Shown one piece after another: positions 1-6,566 of a DNA stretch of 14,940 nucleotides. The notes under the pieces are model-generated. The model saw only the letters and a program-made list of their open reading frames with translations, made no database searches and was not told where the DNA came from. Position 1 is the first letter of the stretch. The number at the start of each line of letters is the position of its first letter. Source of the DNA: Bacteroidota bacterium (GTDB lineage: Bacteria; Bacteroidota; Rhodothermia; Rhodothermales; UBA10348); the NCBI GenBank assembly GCA_004356265.1, contig SMXK01000092.1:1-14940 (forward strand), in the 5' to 3' direction. Made by a program: the position numbers and the translations under genes.

Positions 1-15
1 AAACACGGTTTTCGA

Positions 16-40
16 GGTTCTGGCGCTAACGACCAGAACC
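16..40 (+). promoter_or_regulatory. Perfect 8-bp inverted repeat abutting the hisG start codon
   Basis: GGTTCTGG at 16-23 is followed by a 9-nt loop and its exact reverse complement CCAGAACC at 33-40; the next base is the A of the hisG ATG. In RNA this would form a GC-rich hairpin covering the place where a Shine-Dalgarno would lie, and no SD-like sequence is visible. No T-run follows, so it is not a standard terminator. A regulatory role is inference; the promoter and any leader lie outside the window. Confidence 0.5.
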
Positions 41-919
41 ATGAACACAACTACCCAAACTGTCACGGACCTGAAGCTCGGCCTTCCTAAAGGGCGCATG
101 AGTGAGGGCGTTTTATCGCTGCTGAAGGGTGCCGGTATTTCCATCTCCTTTCGCGGCCGGGAATATCGACCGGAAATCTCACTACCGGATACCACAGTAA
201 AAGTCTTCAAGCCCCAAAACGTGATTGAGATGTTATCGCACGGGCGACGCGACGTTGGTTTTGCCGGCGCAGACTGGGTCACCGAATTGCAAGCTGACCT
301 TGTGGAAGTGTTAGATACGGGTCTTGACCCTGTTCGGCTTGTTGTGGCAGCCCCGGTCGGATTCAATTTTCTGAAAAATGGCAGCGCGGCCCCAGTCGTT
401 GTTGTTTCTGAATACGAGCGAATCACCCGGAATTGGATCGGACAATCTGGCCTCAACGCCGAGTTTATTCGTTCATACGGCGCAACCGAGGTATTCCCGC
501 CGGATGACGCGGACGTGATCGTAGACAATGTTGCCACCGGATCGACACTAAAGGCCAATGGGCTCGAAATTATAGATACGATAATGACATCTTCCACCCG
601 ATTGTATGCCAGTCCGGCCGCGATGGACAATCCATCCACACGTCCTCGCATTGAAGATCTGGCCATGGTTCTGAAAAGTGTTCTCGATGCGCGGCGCCGA
701 GTCATGCTGGAGATCAACGCCGACGCGAGTTCACTTGACGCGGTCGTAGCAATACTGCCGTCCATGCGGGAAGCAACCGTATCGCCACTCTTTCGAAACA
801 GTGGATTTTCCGTCCGCGCTGCCGTGCCAAGAGCCCAGCTCCCGGCGCTACTTCCGAAGCTGAAGCTGGCCGGTGGCACTGACATCGTAGTTACATCGCC
901 TGATCAAATAGTGGCGTGA
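41..919 (+). CDS. hisG: ATP phosphoribosyltransferase HisG, long form
   Basis: Catalyses the first step of histidine synthesis: ATP plus PRPP gives phosphoribosyl-ATP, in the cytoplasm. The start shows the family motif LKLGLPKGRM (residues 11-20); the PRPP-binding loop is at about 158-174 (DNVATGSTLKANGL, with Ala where Glu is common). Residues about 218-292 match the C-terminal ACT-like domain of long-form HisG, the site of histidine feedback inhibition in this family. At 292 aa it has long-form length, so a HisZ partner should not be needed. ATG at 41 puts ten residues before the conserved motif, as expected, but the frame stays open to the window edge, so an upstream start cannot be excluded. 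There is no visible SD, and an inverted repeat ends at the base before the ATG. The stop overlaps the next gene by 4 nt. Confidence 0.96.
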   Translation: MNTTTQTVTDLKLGLPKGRMSEGVLSLLKGAGISISFRGREYRPEISLPDTTVKVFKPQNVIEMLSHGRRDVGFAGADWVTELQADLVEVLDTGLDPVRLVVAAPVGFNFLKNGSAAPVVVVSEYERITRNWIGQSGLNAEFIRSYGATEVFPPDDADVIVDNVATGSTLKANGLEIIDTIMTSSTRLYASPAAMDNPSTRPRIEDLAMVLKSVLDARRRVMLEINADASSLDAVVAILPSMREATVSPLFRNSGFSVRAAVPRAQLPALLPKLKLAGGTDIVVTSPDQIVA

Positions 920-1614
920 ACGAGATGCCCGATATGAATTTCACACTCCCTGTTTTCGACCGCCCCAACGGTCTGCTGTTTGACATCGACGGCGTGCTTG
1001 CCGACGTCAGTCAGTCGTACCGGCAGGCCATTCTGGAGACTGCCGCCAGTTTCGGAGTAACTATACAGCCATCAGATATCGATCAACTCAAGCGAGCTGG
1101 AAATGCCAATAATGATTGGATTTTGACGTATCAGCTATTGATACGCAACGGCATAGATGTTCGTTATGAAGAGGTTGTCGCTCAATTTCAAAACGTTTAT
1201 CTGGGAAGCGGCGATCGGGCCGGTTTTCGGGAAACGGAATCGCTGCTTGTTTCCGACGAGTTGATCCCCCGCCTGGCTGCCATTTTTTCTCTCGGAATTG
1301 TGACAGGACGGCCGCGCAAAGAGGCCGACTGGTTCCTGGATCGATACGACTTATCGAGCCATTTCCAGACCATAGTTGCCATGGAGGATGAAGCTGCCAA
1401 ACCAGATCCCGCGCCGGTTCGCCGGGCGTTATGTCGGCTGAACATTTCTGCCGCCTGGATGATCGGAGATACACCCGATGATATTCGGGCCGCTATCGGC
1501 GCAGGGATTCCCGCTGTGGGAATCGACGAAACCGGTAACCAAAGTGTTCTTCTTGAAGCGGGCGCACTCTTCGTACTCTCGTCCGCTAATCAAATTGCAG
1601 ACATACTGTTATGA
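916..1614 (+). CDS. HAD-superfamily phosphatase in the histidine operon, candidate histidinol-phosphate phosphatase
   Basis: All four HAD motifs are visible: the nucleophile pair in FDIDGVL (D23, D25), Thr in IVTGR (T130), Lys in AKPDP (K162), and the acidic pair in GDTPDD (184-189). The helical cap between motifs I and II (about 35-115) marks subfamily IA, the phosphoglycolate-phosphatase type, and carries an unusual AGNANNDW stretch (61-68). It is not the HAD type that forms the N-terminus of E. coli HisB. The gene overlaps hisG (GTGA, 916-919) and hisB (ATGA, 1611-1614), so it is translated as part of the pathway. The one phosphatase step, L-histidinol phosphate to histidinol, has no other enzyme here, so that role is the best inference; substrate specificity cannot be read from sequence. 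GTG at 916 preserves the overlap; ATG at 925 and 934 are alternative starts. Confidence 0.85.
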   Translation: MNEMPDMNFTLPVFDRPNGLLFDIDGVLADVSQSYRQAILETAASFGVTIQPSDIDQLKRAGNANNDWILTYQLLIRNGIDVRYEEVVAQFQNVYLGSGDRAGFRETESLLVSDELIPRLAAIFSLGIVTGRPRKEADWFLDRYDLSSHFQTIVAMEDEAAKPDPAPVRRALCRLNISAAWMIGDTPDDIRAAIGAGIPAVGIDETGNQSVLLEAGALFVLSSANQIADILL

Positions 1615-2246
1615 ATACTACTCAAGCTACTCTTCCCGCTCTGAAATCGCGAATTACAGAACTCACGCGCGAAACGCGCGAAACAAGGATTTCGCTGAAA
1701 TTGAATCTGGACGGAACGGGTTCAAATCGGATTGATACGGGAATTGGATTTCTTGATCACTTGTTTGATGCCCTTGCGAAACACGCCGGATTCGATCTTG
1801 ATCTTTCGTGCAAAGGCGATTTGCAAATTGATGATCACCACACGGCGGAAGACTGCGCCATTGTATTCGGAAATGCGCTGAACCAATGCCTCGGTGACAA
1901 ACGCGGCATCACCCGATTCGGATCGGCCTATGCTCCTCTGGACGAGGCTCTGGCGCGGTCGGTGATCGACTTTTCTGGACGCCCATTTGCGTTCGTGGAT
2001 CTGAAATTGCGACGAGACTCGGTAGGCGGTCTCGCGTGCGAAAATATTCCCCACATTCTGAGCTCCATCGCGGCGAGCGCAATGATGACCCTCCATGTTG
2101 ACATCTTGCGCGGTGAAAACGATCACCACAATGCTGAAGCTGCTTTCAAGGCTACGGCCCTGGCACTCCGGCAAGCCGTTTCTTTTACCGGTTCAACGGA
2201 CATTCCCTCGACGAAAGGAACGTTGTCAGGAGGGCCGCTCGAATGA
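1611..2246 (+). CDS. hisB: Imidazoleglycerol-phosphate dehydratase HisB, monofunctional
   Basis: Dehydrates imidazoleglycerol phosphate to imidazole acetol phosphate (step 6). Residues about 14-205 contain the family signatures: DTGIGFLDH (42-50), DDHHTAED (74-81), ARSVIDFSGRP (115-125), GENDHHNAEAAFKA (168-181) and the IPSTKGTL tail (198-205). The two HHxxE sets (H76/H77/E80 and H172/H173/E176) are the ligands of the paired manganese ions in this family. Its 211 aa match a stand-alone dehydratase; there is no fused phosphatase domain, and a separate HAD gene precedes it. It starts with ATGA overlapping the HAD stop, without an SD of its own, so translation is probably coupled. It ends in the ATGA of the hisHF fusion. 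Confidence 0.96.
   Translation: MNTTQATLPALKSRITELTRETRETRISLKLNLDGTGSNRIDTGIGFLDHLFDALAKHAGFDLDLSCKGDLQIDDHHTAEDCAIVFGNALNQCLGDKRGITRFGSAYAPLDEALARSVIDFSGRPFAFVDLKLRRDSVGGLACENIPHILSSIAASAMMTLHVDILRGENDHHNAEAAFKATALALRQAVSFTGSTDIPSTKGTLSGGPLE
2228..2234 (+). promoter_or_regulatory. Strong Shine-Dalgarno for hisHF inside the end of hisB
   Basis: AGGAGGG lies 8 nt before the ATG at 2243, within the last codons of hisB. The starts of the HAD gene, hisB and hisAIE have no comparable site, so hisHF can probably initiate by itself as well as by coupling. Confidence 0.7.
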
Positions 2247-3649
2247 TTTCTATCGTAGATACAGGAGTGTGCAACATCGCTTCAATACGAAGCGCACTCG
2301 ATTCCATTGGGCTGGGCTACAAGCTGGTGTCGGATCCTGTCGAACTCGCAATCGCTGACCGAATTCTTCTGCCTGGCGTTGGATCGTTTGAAACAGGAAT
2401 GAACAATCTGAACGAGCGCGGGCTGACGGCTCCGCTTCGGGAAAAAATTCTGGCGGGCACCCCCACACTGGCCATTTGTCTCGGGATGCAATTGTTGTGC
2501 GAAGGAAGTGATGAGGCCCCGGGTGTGTCCGGTCTGGGCATCATTCCGGGTTATTGTGTGGCGCTGCCTGATACTGTTCGAATCCCGCAACAGGGTTGGA
2601 ATCGCGTAACCGGCGGGATCTGTGAGAAATTGTCCGGGCCTGGCTATGTGGCGTACGCCAATACATTTGTCTTACCGGCGGTCGATGAATCTTGGTCGCC
2701 ATCATACACCTGTTATGGCGAACAATTTGTCGCCTCCTTGTATCGCTCGGGGCTTCTCGCGTGTCAATTCCACCCTGAACTTTCGGGCGAATACGGTCTT
2801 AATCTGATTCGCGCGTGGATGACCCTTCAATCAGACCGACCTATCACGCCGCCATCAGGAACGCCCCTTGAAACAGATACGCAAAATCCGTGCGGATCAA
2901 CCATTCGTATAATCCCATGCCTCGACGTTGCTGGCGGAAGGGTCGTAAAAGGGATTCGTTTCCAGAATCTCCGCGACTCCGGTGATCCAGCTGAGTTGGC
3001 TGCGAGATATGAGCTCGAAGGTGCCGATGAAATTGTACTGTTAGATATCGCTGCGTCACCAGAGCGGGAGAGTACGGCTCTTGAAACGGTGAAACGGGTT
3101 CGTAAAAAACTACATATTCCGCTGACGATTGGAGGTGGAATCAGGTCATTGAGCGATGCTTCAACCGTTTTGTCCTGCGGTGCTGACAAGATCAGTATTA
3201 ATTCTGCTGCTGTTCAGAATCCGGATTTAATCGAAGAATTGTCAGCGGCATTCGGCAGGCAGTGTATAGTCGTGGCCATAGATACCAGGCGCAGCTCCAA
3301 CGATTCCTGGGAAGTGTTAGTCAACGGCGGTCGCGCGACTACGCCATGGGATGCCGTCTCTTGGTCCATCGAAGCCGAAAATCGCGGCGCTGGAGAAATT
3401 CTGCTTACCAGTTGGGACAAAGACGGTACGCGGGAGGGCCCTGATATCGAATTACTGGAAGCGGTGTCATCAAGCGTTTCGATTCCTGTCATCTGTTCTG
3501 GAGGCATCGGTAGTGTGAAAGACGCCGTCAATGCTGTATCGGCCGGCGCAGCTGCTGTACTCGCCGCCTCCATTTTTCATGACAAAGATTATTCCATCAA
3601 CAATTTCAAAGCGGAACTGAGCCTCTCAGATATTCCTGTACGACTATGA
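2243..3649 (+). CDS. hisHF: Imidazole glycerol phosphate synthase, HisH-HisF fusion
   Basis: A single 468-aa chain with both IGP synthase subunits. Residues 1 to about 197 are the HisH glutaminase: oxyanion-strand motif LPGVGSF (43-49), nucleophile Cys79 in AICLGMQ, and His177/Glu179 in QFHPE, completing the triad. After a Pro/Thr-rich linker (about 198-220), residues 221-468 form the HisF cyclase barrel with IPCLDV (Asp228) and VAIDTR (Asp347). These are 119 residues apart, as are Asp11 and Asp130 of Thermotoga HisF. Phosphate-binding GGGIR (297-301) and SGGIG (419-423) are present. The product uses glutamine-derived ammonia to turn PRFAR into IGP and AICAR (step 5). Most bacteria make two proteins; a single HisH-HisF chain is typical of fungi and plants. 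The frame runs unbroken through the linker, so the fusion is not a stop read-through artefact. ATGA overlaps occur at both ends. Confidence 0.96.
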   Translation: MISIVDTGVCNIASIRSALDSIGLGYKLVSDPVELAIADRILLPGVGSFETGMNNLNERGLTAPLREKILAGTPTLAICLGMQLLCEGSDEAPGVSGLGIIPGYCVALPDTVRIPQQGWNRVTGGICEKLSGPGYVAYANTFVLPAVDESWSPSYTCYGEQFVASLYRSGLLACQFHPELSGEYGLNLIRAWMTLQSDRPITPPSGTPLETDTQNPCGSTIRIIPCLDVAGGRVVKGIRFQNLRDSGDPAELAARYELEGADEIVLLDIAASPERESTALETVKRVRKKLHIPLTIGGGIRSLSDASTVLSCGADKISINSAAVQNPDLIEELSAAFGRQCIVVAIDTRRSSNDSWEVLVNGGRATTPWDAVSWSIEAENRGAGEILLTSWDKDGTREGPDIELLEAVSSSVSIPVICSGGIGSVKDAVNAVSAGAAAVLAASIFHDKDYSINNFKAELSLSDIPVRL

Positions 3650-4998
3650 TTATTCCCAGTATTGATATTCAGAATGGACGTGCCGTGCAACTCCGCGGCG
3701 GTGAGACATTCGTACTCGACGGCGGCGATCCCATGGAGCGACTCGCGCAGTTTTCCGTTGCCGGTGAAGTCGCCGTAATTGACCTTGACGCCGCTCTCGG
3801 AACCGGATCGAACGCAGAGTTGATTCGCCAGATGGCCCGCCAGGCACGAATTCGCGTAGGAGGCGGTATTCGTCACGAAAAGACCGCTCTTGACTGGCTT
3901 GACGCCGGTGCCGCGAGCATTATCATCGGAACAGCGGCCACACCCCAGTTCTGCGCACGCCTTCCCCGTGACCGGATCATTGCAGCTGTCGATGCCCGGG
4001 ACGGAATGGTTGTGTCACATGGCTGGACCTCTCAGACAACCGATACGGTCGCCTCGCGCATTGCTGCTCTGGCTCCTTATGTTGGCGGATTTCTATATAC
4101 CCAAGTCGAGAACGAAGGCCGAATGAAAGGGTTTGACATGGTTGCTCTGCAGGCGATTGCGGATACACTGGCCCTGATTCCCTGCAGTGGCCCACCCCCT
4201 CGCCTTACGTTCGCCGGAGGTATCACTTCGACCGATGACATTCGCGTTCTTGATGAAATGGGATTTGATGCCCAGGTTGGTATGGCTCTGTATACGGGTG
4301 CCTTTTCGCTGGGCGATGCCGTCAGCGCGTCGCTTCGCTCGTCGTCGTCGAAATCGGGCGCCGGTGAGTTGTGGCCCACAGTTGTCTCAGACGAATCCGA
4401 TCGAGTCTTAGGATTGGTCTGGAGCTCGCGCGAGTCGATCGCCCTGGCAATAGAGACTCGTAAAGGCATTTATTGGTCAAGATCACGTAGTGAAATATGG
4501 GAGAAAGGATTGACATCCGGACACACTCAGGAATTATTGCGAGTCGATCTGGATTGTGATCGGGATTGCTTAAAGTTTACAGTCCGTCAATCGGGACCTT
4601 TTTGCCACGCCGGAACTCGATCATGCTTCGGCGAAACATTTGGTCTGGGGGAAGTCGTCGCGATGGCTGCGGCCAAAATTGCTGGAAATGACTCTGCCTC
4701 GGGAACCTGGAAAGCGGCACATACCCGAGGGCTTCTGGCCAATAAACTGATCGAGGAAGCAAAAGAATTGGCGGACGCGGCTGACCACATCTTCAATGGT
4801 CAAGCCACCGGCGATTTACGCCGCTCAGTGGTTCTCGAGGCGGCAGACGTTCTTTATTTCGCAAGCGTAGCAATGGCAAGAAGTGGTGTCCGTTTTGAGG
4901 ATGTAATGGACGAGCTTAGGCATCGCAATCAGCGTGTTGGGCGGCGACCGATGATGGCCAAGTCTTCGCTGCCCTCTCCGACTCCATCAGCTGGATAA
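3646..4998 (+). CDS. hisAIE: HisA-HisI-HisE trifunctional fusion
   Basis: A 450-aa chain with three domains. Residues 1 to about 230 resemble HisA (ProFAR isomerase): N-terminal IIPSIDIQNG with Asp7, VGGGIR (71-76), a second Asp116 in AVDARDG, and AGGITS (190-195). Residues about 240-328 are HisI (PRA-CH): YWSRSR (276-281), metal motif DCDRD (303-307), and Cys320 and Cys327 of CHAGTRSCF. Residues about 330-430 are HisE (PRA-PH), a MazG-like helical domain with EEAKE (370-374) and EAADVLY (398-404). Together they perform steps 2, 3 and 4, arranged in reverse order along the chain. HisI-HisE fusions are common; HisA joined in front is unusual to my knowledge. The HisA part is short, about 13 residues less than E. 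coli HisA between the two Asp, and reads VENEGRM where classical HisA has a DGT-containing loop. The Ser/Pro-rich tail (437-450) looks disordered. Confidence 0.92.
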   Translation: MIIPSIDIQNGRAVQLRGGETFVLDGGDPMERLAQFSVAGEVAVIDLDAALGTGSNAELIRQMARQARIRVGGGIRHEKTALDWLDAGAASIIIGTAATPQFCARLPRDRIIAAVDARDGMVVSHGWTSQTTDTVASRIAALAPYVGGFLYTQVENEGRMKGFDMVALQAIADTLALIPCSGPPPRLTFAGGITSTDDIRVLDEMGFDAQVGMALYTGAFSLGDAVSASLRSSSSKSGAGELWPTVVSDESDRVLGLVWSSRESIALAIETRKGIYWSRSRSEIWEKGLTSGHTQELLRVDLDCDRDCLKFTVRQSGPFCHAGTRSCFGETFGLGEVVAMAAAKIAGNDSASGTWKAAHTRGLLANKLIEEAKELADAADHIFNGQATGDLRRSVVLEAADVLYFASVAMARSGVRFEDVMDELRHRNQRVGRRPMMAKSSLPSPTPSAG

Positions 4999-4999
4999 T

Positions 5000-5020
5000 A
5001 TGAGCCAATTAGTCCGATGA
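5000..5020 (+). other. Six-codon mini-ORF bridging hisAIE and hisD
   Basis: Two bases after the hisAIE stop, an ATG at 5000 opens the peptide MSQLVR. Its TGA (5018-5020) overlaps the hisD ATG at 5017, recreating the ATGA overlap of the other junctions. It may relay ribosomes to hisD, which lacks an SD. With only six codons, chance is a real possibility. Confidence 0.25.
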
Positions 5021-6297
5021 ATATATTTCCCAAGCTGTCTTGCCCGAGCGACCTGCCAACCCGAAGCCTGTTCAGCGAGGCGGACCCGGATCTGGCTGCG
5101 GTCGATTCAATTGTAGAAGATGTGAAGCTGAATGGCCTGAGCGCGCTTCTTCGTTATCGAAACGAATTCGACTCTCCTGCGCCCAATGCTCCCCTCGTCT
5201 ACGATCGTGGAGACATGGAGGCCGCTTGGATATCTCTTGAACAGGACGTTCAAGATCTTCTCAAAAGGTCGGCAGACCGAATAGGCTCGTTTGCGCGCGC
5301 ACAGCTCGGAAGCTTTTCGGAATTGTCTGTTTCCGTGCCTGGTGGAAACGCTGGTCATCGGATATCGGCTGTGGCGTCTGCCGGCTGTTATTGCCCCGGC
5401 GGCATGTATCCATTGCCCTCGTCGATCTTGATGACCGTGATCCCGGCACGTGTAGCAGGGGTTGAACAGGTCTGGGTAGCCACTCCGAACCCGGGGCCTG
5501 TTTCGCTCGCTGCAGCGTTTATTTCTGGAGCGAATATGGTCCTTAATTCCGGTGGTGCACAAGCGATTGCAGCGATGACGTACGGTGCGGGGCCGGTTCC
5601 GTCATGTGCTGTTATTACGGGACCAGGAAATAAATATGTAACCGCTGCGAAGCGCAGGGTCGCGGGGGACGTGCGGATCGATATGCTTGCAGGCCCATCG
5701 GAACTTGTGATCCTTGCCGACTCTACAGCAAATCCGGAGTGGATTGCCGCCGACCTGATCGCCCAAGCGGAGCACGATCCCGATGCGCTTCCGGTACTGA
5801 TCACGACTGATGCGACGATGATCGAAATGGTCGAGAATCAATTGACGTCGCAACTCACGTCGCTTTCGACGGCCCCGGTGGCTAGGCTATCGCTCCGGCG
5901 TGGCGGTAGTTTTCTGGCCAATTCACTCCAAGAGATGGCAGACTGGTGCGATGAGATCGCTCCTGAACACGTACAAATCTGTACGACCGGCGCCTCCGAA
6001 ATGAAAACTATATTGAGAAATTATGGAACGCTGTTCATAGGGCATGCATCGGCTGAAGTGCTAGGCGACTACGGAATCGGACCCAATCACACGCTCCCCA
6101 CTCACGGGTCTGGAAGACAAACCGGCGGACTCTCGGTTTTCGATTACATCCGGATTCAAACGTGGGTCGAGGTAGATCAAGTCGATCCTGATCTGGATGA
6201 TATTTTGCGGGACGCCGAACAGTTTGCCAGACTGGAGGGTCTGGAGGGGCACGCACGTGCAGCATCTGTGCGACTGCAAAGCTGTATTCCGTCCTGA
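5017..6297 (+). CDS. hisD: Histidinol dehydrogenase HisD
   Basis: Zinc-dependent NAD enzyme that oxidises L-histidinol to L-histidinal and then to histidine (the last two steps). The 426-aa length is typical. Signatures in order: CYCPGGMYPLPSS (124-136), GGAQAIAA (179-186), GPGNKYV (202-208), IDMLAGPSE (221-229), IAQAEHDPDA (248-257), APEHV (315-319), LGDYGIGPNH (349-358), LEGHA (409-413). By family knowledge Gln250, His253, Asp351 and His412 are the zinc ligands and Glu317-His318 the catalytic pair; all are present. It begins 18 bp after hisAIE, the only non-overlapping junction in the operon, with no good SD and a mini-ORF in the gap. HisI-HisE followed directly by HisD mirrors the domain order of fungal HIS4, but here HisD is a separate chain. 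Confidence 0.97.
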   Translation: MNIFPKLSCPSDLPTRSLFSEADPDLAAVDSIVEDVKLNGLSALLRYRNEFDSPAPNAPLVYDRGDMEAAWISLEQDVQDLLKRSADRIGSFARAQLGSFSELSVSVPGGNAGHRISAVASAGCYCPGGMYPLPSSILMTVIPARVAGVEQVWVATPNPGPVSLAAAFISGANMVLNSGGAQAIAAMTYGAGPVPSCAVITGPGNKYVTAAKRRVAGDVRIDMLAGPSELVILADSTANPEWIAADLIAQAEHDPDALPVLITTDATMIEMVENQLTSQLTSLSTAPVARLSLRRGGSFLANSLQEMADWCDEIAPEHVQICTTGASEMKTILRNYGTLFIGHASAEVLGDYGIGPNHTLPTHGSGRQTGGLSVFDYIRIQTWVEVDQVDPDLDDILRDAEQFARLEGLEGHARAASVRLQSCIPS

Positions 6298-6566
6298 CTA
6301 GCCAGAGTCAACGATATCTACCCTCAGCGGCCTGACAGGTGCAGATAGGCAAGAATCGGATGATCAGGCTAAGACGCTGGAAGAAGGTCTACTTCAGCGC
6401 CATTCGGTACTTAAGATGTTCGAAATTGCACCGAAACCTATCAGAAGAGGATATAAGTAGATATACGTATTTCTCTCTTGTTCAGCAATACACCTTTTCC
6501 TCTCTAATATTAAGATCATTTACAGATATAGACGAACAGACAGTAGAGCGGCCACATTCTAGATAA
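6298..6566. other. Intergenic region between hisD and the sensor kinase
   Basis: This 269-bp stretch has no convincing gene. Its second half (about 6440-6540) is clearly richer in A/T than the flanking genes and contains TAATAT at 6505-6510, a possible -10 element without a good -35. I see no hairpin plus T-run after hisD, so read-through from the histidine operon cannot be excluded. An open frame at 6339-6566 has unlikely composition and no start signal. Confidence 0.5.

Noticed and set aside
916..1614. The HAD gene as a detached HisB N-terminal domain
   Set aside because: That domain is a capless HAD of a different subfamily; this protein has a large helical cap between motifs I and II and different signatures.
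6339..6566. A 75-aa open frame between hisD and the kinase
   Set aside because: Arg/Ser-rich composition, A/T-rich second half, no SD and no recognisable motif; more likely the kinase leader region.
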